From positions 1-64,000 of the forward strand of contig NZ_SGXM01000014.1 of the NCBI RefSeq assembly GCF_004217045.1: a stretch of 64,000 nucleotides of DNA. Direction: 5' to 3'. The notes beneath the pieces were generated by a model that was not told the origin of the DNA, did no database searches, and saw only the letters and a program-made list of their open reading frames with translations. This stretch comes from Cupriavidus agavae. GTDB lineage: Bacteria > Pseudomonadota > Gammaproteobacteria > Burkholderiales > Burkholderiaceae. The position numbers and the translations under genes are program-made. Positions 53,220 to 62,178 of this stretch are shown here, piece by piece (within the stretch, counting starts at the first letter, position 1; every line of letters begins with the position of its first letter).

Positions 53220-54227
53220 TCAGCGATCGTTGCGGATCGGCCCGAATTCCACCGGCACCCAGGCGTAGCCCGAGTGGTCGCGCCGCACATGGCCCAGGCC
53301 CGGGAACGGCAGGTGGGCGCCGCCCACCATCAGGCGGTTCTTCGCCGCATCGGCCAGCACGCGCTTGCGGGTCTGCACCGCCTGGTGGCTGTCCACGTCG
53401 AACTCGATGGCGATGTTCGGGCGGCGGAACTGCGTGGCGTGGCTGTGCACCACATCGCCCCACAGCAGCAGGCTGTCCTTGCCCGACGTGAACAGGTAGC
53501 CGGTGTGGCCCGGCGTATGGCCGCGCTCGGCCACGGCGCGCACGCCCGGCAGCGGGGCGTCGCCGGCGGCGGCGTCGAAGGTCTGGAAGCGGCCCGCTGC
53601 CTGATACGGCGCCACCGCGTTGCGCGCCATCGTGAAGAAGCCCCGGGCCGATTCGGGCGCGGCGGCGGCCACCGACTCGCTGAGCCAGTAGTCGGCGTCG
53701 GCCTTGTCGGCGTGGATCGTGGCGTTCGGGAACACGGCCTTGCCGTCAGCCGTGGCCAGGCCGCAGGCGTGGTCGCCGTGCAGGTGGGTCAGCAGCACGG
53801 TGTCCACCTGCTCCGGCGTGTAGCCGGCCGCGCGCAGGTTGCCGAGAATGCCGCCGAGCGTGGGCCCGAAGCAGGCCGCCGCGCCGGAATCGACCAGCAC
53901 CAGGTGCGAGCCGGTGTGGACCAGATAGGCGTTGACCGCCGTCTGCATGCCCGGCGTGGACGCCACGAACAGGCGCGCCAGCAGGCTCTGCACCTCGCGG
54001 GCGCTGGTGTACTTGAGCAGCTTGGGATCGACGTCGATGTAGCCGTCGTACAGCGCGGTGACTTCGAGCTGGCCGACCATCATCCGGTAGTAGCCCGGCA
54101 CCTGCGTCTTCTGCTGGGCCGGCGGCGCAGCCTGGGCAACGGCCGGCGCCAGCGCGGCACCGGCCACGGCGGCGGCGGCGGCGGCGAGGATCAGGGCCGA
54201 CAGCGGCCGGTGGAGCGATGACTTCAT
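53220..54227 (-). CDS. Exported metallo-beta-lactamase-fold hydrolase
   Basis: A 335-residue protein with a signal peptide (hydrophobic 8-30, cleavage near AQA-AP). The zinc-binding motif is HLHGDH (THLHGDHACG, residues ~150), followed by GHTPGHTGYL, WGDVVHSH and a C-terminal GGAHLPFPGLGH, as in the periplasmic glyoxalase/quorum-lactonase-like MBL branch. The substrate is unknown; lactones or aryl sulfates/phosphates would be guesses. Divergent from the ferritin-like gene over 328 bases. Confidence 0.87.
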   Translation of the reverse strand: MKSSLHRPLSALILAAAAAAVAGAALAPAVAQAAPPAQQKTQVPGYYRMMVGQLEVTALYDGYIDVDPKLLKYTSAREVQSLLARLFVASTPGMQTAVNAYLVHTGSHLVLVDSGAAACFGPTLGGILGNLRAAGYTPEQVDTVLLTHLHGDHACGLATADGKAVFPNATIHADKADADYWLSESVAAAAPESARGFFTMARNAVAPYQAAGRFQTFDAAAGDAPLPGVRAVAERGHTPGHTGYLFTSGKDSLLLWGDVVHSHATQFRRPNIAIEFDVDSHQAVQTRKRVLADAAKNRLMVGGAHLPFPGLGHVRRDHSGYAWVPVEFGPIRNDR

Positions 54228-54555
54228 AGGAAAGTACCCCCTGCTTTTTCGTATTTTTGCGATATCGCACGAGAAAATGCGCGCGAAACGTCACCCTACG
54301 CGGGTTGCCGGAGGGGGACAAGTCGGTCCTTGGCATGAAGACGGCATACCGGAGGCGGATGGCCTGCGCTGCGCACCGTTGCAGGCAGCGTTGCCCGGCG
54401 ATTGTAAAAAACGCCCATGGCGCCCGGCGCGGGCACCGATTTACCACGGCTGGCGCGGGTGGCACCGAATTTGCCTGCAAGAGCAAAGTCCGCTGCCGCA
54501 CGCAATCTGGGTCGTGCCGGGGCGGGATCATTCGAACGATGACGAAGGAGTCCCC
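54228..54555. other. Divergent promoter region of MBL and ferritin-like genes
   Basis: About 330 bases, no gene. Promoters for both neighbours should lie here; I see no clear Fur box or other operator. Confidence 0.4.
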
Positions 54556-55113
54556 ATGTCTGACAATCAACCGTTCCTGACGGACATCAAGACGCTGCGC
54601 GAGCGTGCCCGCCAGCACATCGACGACGGCGCGGTGACCGCCGGCTACGACGCCGACCGCGACAAGGTGATCCAGTTGCTGAACGACGCGCTGGCGACGG
54701 AGATCGTCTGCGTGCTCCGCTATCGCCGCCACTACTTCATGGCCAAGGGGCCGAACTCGAAGGGCGTGGCCGATGAATTCATGGCGCATTCCAACGAGGA
54801 ACAGGGCCACGCCGACCAGATCGCCGAGCGGATCGTGCAACTGGGCGGCGAGCCCGATTTCGCGCCGCAGGGCCTGGCCACGCGCAGCCACGCCGAGTAC
54901 GTGGAAGGCACGACGCTGGCCGACATGATCAAGGAAAACCTGGTGGCCGAGCGGATCGCCATCGATACCTACCGGGAAATCGTCCAGTTCATTGGCGACA
55001 AGGATCCGACGTCACGGCGCCTGATGGAAAGCATCCTGGCCGTGGAAGAAGAGCACGCCGACGAGATGCTGGACCTGCTGGCCGCCAACCCGGACGCGGA
55101 AAAGGCACATTGA
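54556..55113 (+). CDS. Ferritin-like (bacterioferritin-type) protein
   Basis: A 185-residue four-helix bundle protein. Diiron-type ligands appear as E in DALATEIVCVLRYRRHYF, ExxH in NEEQGHADQIAERI, E in ENLVAERIAIDTYREI and ExxH in VEEEHADEMLDLL. This matches the ferroxidase spacing of bacterioferritin/ferritin-like domains; the heme Met of true Bfr is not evident. It may store iron or protect DNA and proteins from oxidative damage. GAAGGAG is placed 7 bases before the ATG. A perfect palindrome follows the gene. Confidence 0.87.
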   Translation: MSDNQPFLTDIKTLRERARQHIDDGAVTAGYDADRDKVIQLLNDALATEIVCVLRYRRHYFMAKGPNSKGVADEFMAHSNEEQGHADQIAERIVQLGGEPDFAPQGLATRSHAEYVEGTTLADMIKENLVAERIAIDTYREIVQFIGDKDPTSRRLMESILAVEEEHADEMLDLLAANPDAEKAH

Positions 55114-55125
55114 GTGCGCCTTGCA

Positions 55126-55152
55126 CCGCTCTCCCGTCCTGCGGGAGAGCGG
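55126..55152. terminator. Perfect 11-bp palindrome between convergent genes (dispersed-repeat type)
   Basis: Arms ccgctctcccg and cgggagagcgg with a 5-base loop, between the stops of the ferritin-like and DUF1254-type genes. Closely related to the palindromes at 4329-4363 and 60954-60980. Confidence 0.65.
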
Positions 55153-55158
55153 AGACGA

Positions 55159-56220
55159 CTACCGCACCGCTTCCGGCTCCGGGAACTTGTACTTGCCGCT
55201 CAGCACGTCCTTCTTCGGCTGGTACATCCGGACCGTGTAGTTCCACCCTTCCGTGATCGGCAGGCAGTTGGCCGTGCCGGTGTCGCAGCCGCCGAACTGG
55301 ATGCGGATGCTGCCGTCGGTGTCCCGTTTGGCCGTCAGGTTGTTGATGGTGTACGCGTTGGCCGGATTCTTCTCGAAGTAGCCTTTGGCGTTGTAGACGC
55401 TGACCGACCAGAAGCCGTCCACGGGCACCTGTTTCACGCGCAGCCGGTAGACGGTCTTGCCGTCGTTCTGCCTGGGCGTGACGTTGAGGTACTGGGCGTC
55501 CTTGTCGGGGTTGCCGCCCCAGCCGGCGGCGGTGCCGATCATGTGCCGCAGCGGGTCGACGTCCTGCTTGCGGCCGAATGCGCCCCGGAAGTCGGGCATG
55601 GCCGAGGCCAGCACCAGCAGCGCGTCGCGGATCTTCTTCTGGCTGGCGGCATCCCAGTCTGGCAGTTCGAGCTTGCCCACCGACGCCTGGCTGACCTGGA
55701 TGGCGTCCTGTAGCGCGTGCACGCGCTTGAGGTCTTCCGGGTCGTCAGGGTCCACCAGCGTGCGGATGCCGACCACCACGTAGCGCGTGCCAACGTTGTC
55801 GCGGGTCAACACGCGCTTGCCCGCGCCGTAGTAGACCGCCTGGGTGTAGTGGTCCTCGTTGATGACCTGCATCGAGAAGAACCGCTTGCCGGGGTTCGGC
55901 ATCGTGATGGTCACCGGGCCGGCGTCGAGGTCGAACACGCCGGACGAATAAATCGTGTCGCGGTTGAGCCGGATCACGGTCTGGTTGTCGATCGAAGCCG
56001 GTTCGCGCCGGTGGTGCAGCTTGCCGAGGCCGCCCTGTTTGGCCAGGTTGGCCAGGTACATGTCAGATTCGGCGCGCACGAAGTTGTCGAGCGTGGCCGG
56101 TACGCCATGGCCGGCTGCCACGGGCTTGTCCTGGGCGGACGCCATGCCCGCGGCGACGGCCAGCGCCGTGCCGGCGATGACCTGGAGGATACGAGTCTGT
56201 TTCACTGGCTCACCTTTCAT
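55159..56220 (-). CDS. Exported DUF1254/DUF1214-type protein
   Basis: A 353-residue protein with a signal peptide (cleavage near GMASA-QD). The N-terminal part (VRAESDMYLANLA...VIRLNRDTIYSSGVFDL) matches DUF1254 and the C-terminal part (VDGFWSVSVYNAKGYF...NLTAKRDTDGSIRIQFGG...GWNYTVRMYQPKKDVL) matches DUF1214. Such two-domain periplasmic proteins are common and their role is not settled. A GTG at 56205 is preceded by AAAGGTGAG and may be the true start. Convergent to the ferritin-like gene. Confidence 0.85.
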   Translation of the reverse strand: MKGEPVKQTRILQVIAGTALAVAAGMASAQDKPVAAGHGVPATLDNFVRAESDMYLANLAKQGGLGKLHHRREPASIDNQTVIRLNRDTIYSSGVFDLDAGPVTITMPNPGKRFFSMQVINEDHYTQAVYYGAGKRVLTRDNVGTRYVVVGIRTLVDPDDPEDLKRVHALQDAIQVSQASVGKLELPDWDAASQKKIRDALLVLASAMPDFRGAFGRKQDVDPLRHMIGTAAGWGGNPDKDAQYLNVTPRQNDGKTVYRLRVKQVPVDGFWSVSVYNAKGYFEKNPANAYTINNLTAKRDTDGSIRIQFGGCDTGTANCLPITEGWNYTVRMYQPKKDVLSGKYKFPEPEAVR

Positions 56221-56342
56221 GTTCCGGGGGCAGGCGCCCCGCCGGCGCAGTATGCCGCACGGGCCCCGGCGTGCGGGCCCCGCTCGAAAGGTGTCAGATC
56301 GGCGCGTGAAAGGACTTAACGCGCGGCCCGGGTGGCAGCGTA

Positions 56343-56732
56343 TCAGCGCACCGCCGTGCCCGGCTTGCAGTCCCTGATGTAGCCCGTCACACGGCCCTGG
56401 CTCAGCATCGGCCGGAAGTCGCCCGCGCTGTTGATTTCCACGTTGGTGCCCTGGCGCGCCGCGCGCAGCCGGATCAGGTAGGAATAGCCGGCGTCCGCGC
56501 GGTGGCCGTAGCCCACGCGCACATCGACCTTGCCCGGCTCGGGGTAGGCCAGCACGTCGGCATCGTCGCCGAGCTTGCGCTTCAGGCAGAGCACGAGGTC
56601 GCCCACGCTGGCGTCCGAACGCAGTTCCTTGCCATCCTGAGATTCCAGATACTGCATGCTCGTCCCGCTGGCGCAGGCGCCCAGCAAGGGGGTGGCAATC
56701 GCTGCAAGCAGCACGGCGCGAAATCCGGTCAT
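56343..56732 (-). CDS. Small lipoprotein of unknown function
   Basis: A 129-residue lipoprotein: signal with lipobox LGAC (Cys near residue 20), then a compact mixed alpha/beta domain with two later Cys (VLCLKRK, IRDCKPG) that could form a disulfide. AGGAGC lies 7 bases before the ATG at 56732. It lies between the DUF1254-type gene and dipZ on the same strand. No family recognised. Confidence 0.7.
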   Translation of the reverse strand: MTGFRAVLLAAIATPLLGACASGTSMQYLESQDGKELRSDASVGDLVLCLKRKLGDDADVLAYPEPGKVDVRVGYGHRADAGYSYLIRLRAARQGTNVEINSAGDFRPMLSQGRVTGYIRDCKPGTAVR

Positions 56733-56829
56733 CGAGGCTCCTGTTCCTGAAAAGGCACGAGCCGCGATGCTGCCACGCGCGGGCGTGGTGGTCAAAGCGG
56801 CGCGTCGACGACCGGGAGTGAGCTAAAGA

Positions 56830-58608
56830 TCACCCGAATGTGAAAACGTACGCCTTGGCACCGGGATCGAGGAAGCGGATCTCGAATGTGTGCTCGCCCA
56901 CCTCGCCGGCCTGGCGCACCAGTTGGTACAGCCGGGTCGCCGTGATGGCGCCGTTGCCATTGGCGTCGATGTCGGCGCCGTGGCTGGCGCCGGGCGGCTT
57001 GCCGTCGATCGTGACCACGAAGCGGACGGCGCGGCCGTCCGGCGCGGGGCCGAGCACCAGGTGCAGGTCGCGGGCCTGGAAGCGGTAGCGGATGCCGCCA
57101 TCGGCGCGGTCGAGCGTGGCGGAATCGGCGTTCACGGTCCACGGGCCGAGCAGCCCCCACTGGTTCAGGCGCAGCGGGCCCACCGTGTAGGTGCGCAGTA
57201 GGTCCAGCCCGAAGCCGCCCGGCGAGACGAAGTTCGACGCCTGCGCGTAGCCCAGGTAGGTCTCGCCCGAACGCAGGTCCTTGAGGTCGGGGGCGGCCTG
57301 GGCTCCGGGCGCGTCGGGCGTCACGAGGCCCTGCGCGGCGGACGGCTGGCCCGCCTCGGCCAGCAGCGCCTGGATCACGCGCTCGGACTCGGCGTAGTCG
57401 CCCTCGCCAAACTGGTGGTGGCGGATGTTGCCCTGCGCATCGACGAAATAGGCGGCGGGCCAGTAGTTGTTGCCCCAGGCGCGCCAGATGCGGTAGTCGC
57501 TGTCCAGGGCCACCGGGAACCTGATCTTGAAATCGGCGATCGCGCGGCGCACGTTCTCGGGGTTCTTCTCGAACGCGAACTCGGGCGTGTGCACGCCGAC
57601 CACGGTCAGGTTCGGGTACTTCTCGGCCCAGGCGCGCAGGTAGGGCAGCGTGCGGATGCAGTTGATGCACGAGTAGGTCCAGAAATAGACCAGCGTGACC
57701 TTGCCCTTCAGTTGCGCGCGCGTGAGCGGGGGCGAGTTGAACCACTGCACGGCGCCGTCGAACGATTGCATGGTTCCCTCCACGGGCAGGCGGCTGGCAA
57801 AGCCGGCGCTGGTGTCGTTGGCGGCCAGCAGCATGCCGGGGGCGGCGGGCAGGCTGGCCTGGGTCGATGGGCTGCGGCGGAAGTGGAAGCGGTCGATCAG
57901 CGACTGTTCCAGCCCGGCCGTGCTGCCGGTGGACAGCCGCGCCAGCACGCCGGTATCGGCGCCGAACGCAATGGCGCAGACGCCGGCCAGCACGCCCACG
58001 CCCAGCCCCCGGCGCAGCCATTCGCCGGTGCCCATCGAGCGCTTCATCGCGGCGAACAGCCGCCCGCCCACGCCGAGCGCCAGCGCCAGCGAGGTGGCGG
58101 CGCCGGCCGCGTACGACACCAGCAGCAGCGAACTGTGCACGCTGGCGCCCTGCAGCGCCGCCGTGGTCAGCACGATCCCGAGGATCGGGCCGGCGCACGG
58201 CGCCCACAGCATGCCGGTGGCCACGCCCAGCAGCAGCGAGCCCCACACCGACGGGCCCGCGGCCGGGCCGGCGTTGCGCGCCTGCCCCGTGAGCCGGTTG
58301 CCGAGCGCCACCACGGGCCGCGCCAGCCAGCCGGCCAGTTGCGGCACCAGCAGCGAGACCCCGAACACGGCCAGCAGCGCCAGCGCGGCGTAGCGGCCGT
58401 ACTGGTTGGCCTCCACGGCCCAGGCGCCGCCCACCGAGGCCAGCGTGGCCACGCCCGCGAAGGTCAGCGCCATGCCGGCCAGCATCGGCAGCCGGCCGCG
58501 CAGGAACGGCTGCGTGCCCCGGCTCAGCACGAACGGCAGGACGGGCAGGATGCAGGGGCTCAGGATGGTCAGGGCGCCGCCCAGGTAGGCAAGGATCAGC
58601 AGGGTCAT
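56830..58608 (-). CDS. dipZ: DipZ-type thiol:disulfide protein (CcdA/thioredoxin fusion)
   Basis: A 592-residue inner-membrane protein that carries reducing power to the periplasm. Residues ~1-245 are a CcdA/DsbD-beta-like domain with redox Cys in LSPCILPVLPF and WAPCAGPILGI. Residues ~300-420 form a periplasmic thioredoxin-fold domain with CxxC WTYSCINCIRTLP. Residues ~440-592 are a beta-sandwich (carbohydrate-binding-module-like) ending VFTFG. This three-part layout matches DipZ. The ATG at 58608 opens on the first helix. The gene at 62179 encodes a close relative of its thioredoxin domain. Confidence 0.92.
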   Translation of the reverse strand: MTLLILAYLGGALTILSPCILPVLPFVLSRGTQPFLRGRLPMLAGMALTFAGVATLASVGGAWAVEANQYGRYAALALLAVFGVSLLVPQLAGWLARPVVALGNRLTGQARNAGPAAGPSVWGSLLLGVATGMLWAPCAGPILGIVLTTAALQGASVHSSLLLVSYAAGAATSLALALGVGGRLFAAMKRSMGTGEWLRRGLGVGVLAGVCAIAFGADTGVLARLSTGSTAGLEQSLIDRFHFRRSPSTQASLPAAPGMLLAANDTSAGFASRLPVEGTMQSFDGAVQWFNSPPLTRAQLKGKVTLVYFWTYSCINCIRTLPYLRAWAEKYPNLTVVGVHTPEFAFEKNPENVRRAIADFKIRFPVALDSDYRIWRAWGNNYWPAAYFVDAQGNIRHHQFGEGDYAESERVIQALLAEAGQPSAAQGLVTPDAPGAQAAPDLKDLRSGETYLGYAQASNFVSPGGFGLDLLRTYTVGPLRLNQWGLLGPWTVNADSATLDRADGGIRYRFQARDLHLVLGPAPDGRAVRFVVTIDGKPPGASHGADIDANGNGAITATRLYQLVRQAGEVGEHTFEIRFLDPGAKAYVFTFG

Positions 58609-58851
58609 GGTGGGTCTCTCTCGGGTCGGTCGGGCCGCAGCGCGGGCTGCCAATGCCTGGCGGGGCCGGCATGACGCCATGAGACGCCCCCGATCTGCCG
58701 CCAATGTGTCGCCGAAACGCCAAGTTGTACCGGACTGTGGGCGCCGCGCGGCCAGATACACTGCGATACACGCCGGGGCGCCACCCCCCATACAATGGCG
58801 GCCAACCGGACGGATCGCCCTCCATCCCGACAGAAAAAAGGTGAAAACAGC

Positions 58852-59595
58852 ATGGAAACGCACGTAGACCACATCCTGATCGTCGACGACGACCGCGAGA
58901 TCCGGGAGCTGGTCTCCACCTACCTGACCAAGAACGGCCTGCGCGTGACCATGGCGCCGGACGGCCGCCACATGCGCCAGTTCCTGGACGCCAACACGGT
59001 GGACCTGATCGTGCTGGACGTGATGCTGCCCGGCGACGACGGCCTGGTGCTGTGCCGCGAACTGCGCGCCGGCAAGCACAAGACCACGCCCATCCTGATG
59101 CTGACGGCGCGCGACGACGAGACCGACCGCATCATCGGCCTGGAGATGGGCGCCGACGACTACCTGACCAAGCCGTTCGCCGCGCGCGAGCTGCTGGCGC
59201 GCATCAAGGCCGTGCTGCGCCGCACGCGCATGCTGCCGCCCAACCTGCAGATCACCGAGGCGGGCCAGATGCTGGCCTTCGGCGACTGGCAGCTCGATAC
59301 CACCGCGCGCCACCTGATCGACCAGGACGGCACGATCGTGGCGCTGAGCGGCGCCGAATACCGGCTGCTGCGCGTGTTCGTGGACCACCCCCAGCGCGTG
59401 CTGAACCGCGACCAGCTGCTGAACCTGACGCAGGGCCGCGAGGCCGAGATGTTCGAGCGGTCGATCGACCTGCTGGTCAGCCGCCTGCGCCAGCGCCTCA
59501 ACGACGACGCCCGCGAGCCCGCGTACATCAAGACCGTGCGCAGCGAAGGCTACGTGTTCTCGATGCCCGTGGAGATCCGGGAGGCCCGTCAGTGA
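58852..59595 (+). CDS. OmpR-family response regulator
   Basis: A 247-residue regulator. Receiver with acidic cluster DDD (11-14), phosphoacceptor D56 (LIVLDVMLP), T/K switch (MLTARDD; YLTKPF). Winged-helix DNA-binding domain (~135-240; ALSGAEYRLLRVFV, VSRLRQRLNDDA, IKTVRSEGYVF). AAGGTG precedes the ATG by 9 bases; a TACAAT at 58791-58796 is a possible -10. Its stop overlaps the kinase start (GTGA), so the two are co-translated and certainly form a pair. The target is unknown; dipZ, ohr and the repeat-protein gene are nearby. Confidence 0.93.
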   Translation: METHVDHILIVDDDREIRELVSTYLTKNGLRVTMAPDGRHMRQFLDANTVDLIVLDVMLPGDDGLVLCRELRAGKHKTTPILMLTARDDETDRIIGLEMGADDYLTKPFAARELLARIKAVLRRTRMLPPNLQITEAGQMLAFGDWQLDTTARHLIDQDGTIVALSGAEYRLLRVFVDHPQRVLNRDQLLNLTQGREAEMFERSIDLLVSRLRQRLNDDAREPAYIKTVRSEGYVFSMPVEIREARQ

Positions 59596-60896
59596 CCATC
59601 CGCCGCTGGCTGTGGCCGCGCTCGCTGGGGTCGCGGCTGTTCCTGATCTTGCTGGGCGGGCTGATCGTGGCGCACCTGCTGTCGTTCGCGCTGCTGTTCT
59701 CGGAGCGCTACCTGTCGGCGCGGCAGGTGATGCTCGGCACGCTGGAAACCGACGTGGCCACGTCCGTGGCAATTCTCGACCGCCTGCCGGCCGCCGAGCG
59801 CCCGCAGTGGCTGCCGCGCGTGAACCGGGGCAACTACCAGTACATCCTGGGGCCGGGTTTGCCGGGCACGCCCGAGATGACGCAGCGCGGGCGCGACATC
59901 GCCCAGCGCATCATGGACGCCAGCGGCGGGCGCTTCCCGGTGTCCGTGGAGGAAATTCCCGGCGACGGCAAGCGGCTGCAGGCGCACCTGACGCTCAGCG
60001 ACGGCAGTCCGCTGACCATCGACGTGCATCCGCGCATGACGCCGGTGGCCCAGTGGCTGCCGTACACGTTCGTGCTGCAATTGCTGCTGCTGGTGCTGTG
60101 CTGCTGGTTTGCCGTGCGGCTGGCCATCCGGCCGCTGGTGGCGCTGGCCCACGCGGCGGAATCGCTCGATCCCAACACGAAATCGACCCCGCTCGACGAA
60201 TCGGGCCCCACCGAGCTGGCGCACGCCGCGCGCGCGTTCAACGCCATGCGCGAGCGCATCGCCCGGTTCGTGGAGGAGCGCGTGCAGATCCTGGCGGCGA
60301 TCTCCCACGACCTCCAGACGCCGATCACGCGCATGAAGCTGCGTGCCGAGATGGCCGAGGATTCCGAGGAAAAGCGCAAGATGGTCAGCGACCTGGCCGA
60401 GATCCAGACGCTGGTGCAGGAGGGGCTGGCCTACGCGCGCACCACGAGCGGCGAGGGCGAGAAGACCTCGCGGATCGACCTCGGCGCGTTCGTGGAGAGC
60501 CTGGTCTACGACTACCAGGACACCGGCAAGGCCGTCTCCATCGTGCAGAACGCCGGTGGCGCCCTGACCACCCGCCCCCACGCGCTGCGGCGCATGCTGA
60601 CCAACCTGGTCGACAACGCCCTGAAATTCGGCGGCGCGGCGGAACTGACGGTGCGGCGCGAGGCCGACACCGTGGTCATCGAGGTGCTCGACCGCGGCCC
60701 CGGCATTCCTGAAGACAAGCTGGAGGCCGTGCTGCAGCCATTCGTGCGCCTGGAAGGCTCGCGCAGCCGCGATACCGGCGGCAGCGGGCTGGGCCTGGCC
60801 ATCGCCCACCAGCTGGCACTGGCCGTGGGCGGCTCCCTGAAGCTGAAGAACCGCGAAGGCGGCGGACTGGCGGCGGAGATCCGGCTGGTCCAGTGA
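59592..60896 (+). CDS. EnvZ-type sensor histidine kinase
   Basis: A 434-residue kinase starting with GTG at 59592, overlapping the regulator gene by 4 bases. Two membrane helices (~15-35 and ~160-180) bracket a ~120-residue periplasmic domain. HAMP (~182-235), phosphoacceptor His in AAISHDLQTPITRM (~residue 239) and ATPase motifs: N (LTNLVDNALKFG), G1 (DRGPGIPEDK), F (FVRLEGSRS) and G2 (GSGLGLAI). The long open frame extending upstream to 59052 is out of the regulator's frame and not coding. A hairpin begins at its stop codon. Confidence 0.93.
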   Translation: MTIRRWLWPRSLGSRLFLILLGGLIVAHLLSFALLFSERYLSARQVMLGTLETDVATSVAILDRLPAAERPQWLPRVNRGNYQYILGPGLPGTPEMTQRGRDIAQRIMDASGGRFPVSVEEIPGDGKRLQAHLTLSDGSPLTIDVHPRMTPVAQWLPYTFVLQLLLLVLCCWFAVRLAIRPLVALAHAAESLDPNTKSTPLDESGPTELAHAARAFNAMRERIARFVEERVQILAAISHDLQTPITRMKLRAEMAEDSEEKRKMVSDLAEIQTLVQEGLAYARTTSGEGEKTSRIDLGAFVESLVYDYQDTGKAVSIVQNAGGALTTRPHALRRMLTNLVDNALKFGGAAELTVRREADTVVIEVLDRGPGIPEDKLEAVLQPFVRLEGSRSRDTGGSGLGLAIAHQLALAVGGSLKLKNREGGGLAAEIRLVQ

Positions 60897-60940
60897 GACA
60901 AACGAGCAAGAAAACCACTGTTTTCTTGCTCAAACGTCTC
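60895..60940 (+). repeat. Two-tier inverted repeat at the kinase stop codon
   Basis: Outer arms gagac/gtctc, identical aaac internal loops on both sides, then inner 12-bp arms gagcaagaaaac/gttttcttgctc around a cact loop. The outer arm overlaps the TGA. No T-run follows, so it could be a transcript-end stabiliser, an unusual terminator or a small mobile-type palindrome. Confidence 0.75.
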
Positions 60941-61215
60941 AAATTCTGACTTACCCCTCTCCTGCACTGCGGGAGAGGGGAGCAAGACCCCAAGACCCCC
61001 CGCCGTCCGGCACCCCTCCCCCGCTTTGTACCTCTCTGTATCAGGGTCCCCCGTCGATACTCCCCCTGACATAAACGGGCCGGGATCGCTACGGGCGCGA
61101 TACGTCAGGCGCCTTAAATACGTTCCGTGGCCGGATGCAACGCAACGCAGCGAACCCGGCACCGGCAAGACGCCGACGCAACTCTCACGCAAACCGACCT
61201 TAGAGGAACCCGATC
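60897..61215. other. Intergenic region upstream of repeat-protein gene
   Basis: About 320 bases without a gene. It holds the two palindromes described separately; the remainder (60981-61215) presumably carries the promoter of the exported repeat protein. No clear -35/-10 seen. Confidence 0.45.
60954..60980. terminator. Palindrome after kinase gene (dispersed-repeat type)
   Basis: Arms cccctctcc and ggagagggg around tgcactgcg. Same family as the elements at 4329-4363 and 55126-55152. Confidence 0.55.
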
Positions 61216-61632
61216 ATGTCCAAGACCCTTACCGCCCGCCTCGTTCTCGCCGTTGCCCTTGCCGCCGCCGCCGCTGGCGCCCAGGCTTCGGTCCAGAGCC
61301 CCCGCGACCCGTACACCGACGGCGCCCGCACCGTCCAGCAAGACCGCGACGTCTACAGCGAGGGCGCCCGCTCGGTGCAGGAGCCGCGCAGCCCGTACAC
61401 CGATGGCGCCCGCACCGTGGCGGCCGTCAACACCCCGCGCAACCCGTACTACGACGGCGCCCGCTCGGTGCAGGAACCGCGCAGCCCGTACTACGACGGC
61501 GCGCGCTCGGTGCAGGAGCCCCGCAGCCCGTATTACGACGGCGCCCACACCGTGGCTGGCCTGGACCGCACCGGCGTGTCGGCCGACCCGGCACGCGCGG
61601 TCGATCCGTACCTCGACGGCGCCTACGCCTGA
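61216..61632 (+). CDS. Exported Y-x-D-G-A-R tandem-repeat protein
   Basis: A 138-residue product with a signal peptide (cleavage near AQA-SV). The mature part is almost entirely tandem repeats of PYxDGARsVqeprS: seven copies, the central ones 14 residues apart and encoded by near-identical 42-bp units. It ends GLDRTGVSADPARAVDPYLDGAYA. AGAGGAA precedes the ATG. The gene at 63344-63667 encodes a relative with three repeats and the same ending. No named family recognised. Repeat regularity suggests a periplasmic or surface scaffold role, but this is a guess. Confidence 0.75.
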   Translation: MSKTLTARLVLAVALAAAAAGAQASVQSPRDPYTDGARTVQQDRDVYSEGARSVQEPRSPYTDGARTVAAVNTPRNPYYDGARSVQEPRSPYYDGARSVQEPRSPYYDGAHTVAGLDRTGVSADPARAVDPYLDGAYA

Positions 61633-61697
61633 GCCGTCAGGACCGAAGCCGAATTACCCGGAACCCCCCCCCAACGTAACGCAAGAGGAAACACACC

Positions 61698-62114
61698 ATG
61701 ATCCGCATCGAAAAAGTCCTGTACACCGGCCGCGTCCACACCAGCGGGGGCCGTGACGGCAAGGCGTCGAGCGACGACGGCCGGCTGGACGTCTCGCTGT
61801 CCACGCCGGGCAGCCGGGGCCTGGGCACGAACCCCGAGCAACTGCTGGCGGCCGGCTGGTCGGCCTGCTTCATCGGCGCGCTGGGCAAGGCCGCGGCAAA
61901 GCACGGCGTGAAGCTGCCGGCGGACGTGTCCGTCGATGCCGAGATCGACCTGGGCATGACGGCCGACGCCTACCTGCTGCAGGCCCGCCTGCGCGTGAAC
62001 CTGCCGGGCCTCGCGCCGGACGTGGCGCAGACGCTGGTGGAGACGGCGCACGGCACCTGCCCGTACTCGAAGGCGCTGCACGGCAACATCCATATCGAAA
62101 CCGAGATCGCCTGA
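61698..62114 (+). CDS. ohr: Organic hydroperoxide resistance protein (Ohr/OsmC family)
   Basis: A 138-residue thiol peroxidase that reduces organic hydroperoxides, using lipoyl or dihydrolipoamide as electron donor in studied members. Both redox cysteines are in place: AAGWSACFIGAL (peroxidatic) and GTCPYSKAL (resolving). The N-terminal MIRIEKVLYTGRVHTSGGRDGKASSDDGRLDV is the Ohr pattern. AAGAGGAA precedes the ATG. No ohrR regulator gene is adjacent. A good terminator follows. Confidence 0.94.
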   Translation: MIRIEKVLYTGRVHTSGGRDGKASSDDGRLDVSLSTPGSRGLGTNPEQLLAAGWSACFIGALGKAAAKHGVKLPADVSVDAEIDLGMTADAYLLQARLRVNLPGLAPDVAQTLVETAHGTCPYSKALHGNIHIETEIA

Positions 62115-62125
62115 TCCCGTGTCCG

Positions 62126-62162
62126 GCCCCCCGCGGCGCCCCGTGCGCCCGGGGGGCTTTTT
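62126..62162 (+). terminator. Intrinsic terminator after ohr
   Basis: Stem gcccccc/ggggggc with an 18-base loop and a run of five T. It lies 12 bases after ohr and just before the start region of the thioredoxin-like gene, so it might also act as an attenuator for that gene. Confidence 0.8.
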
Positions 62163-62178
62163 CCTGAAAGGCCCCATC

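Noticed and set aside
61300..61560. Tandem 42-bp units as a CRISPR or satellite
   Set aside because: There are no spacers; the units are in frame and encode the YxDGAR repeats of a secreted protein.
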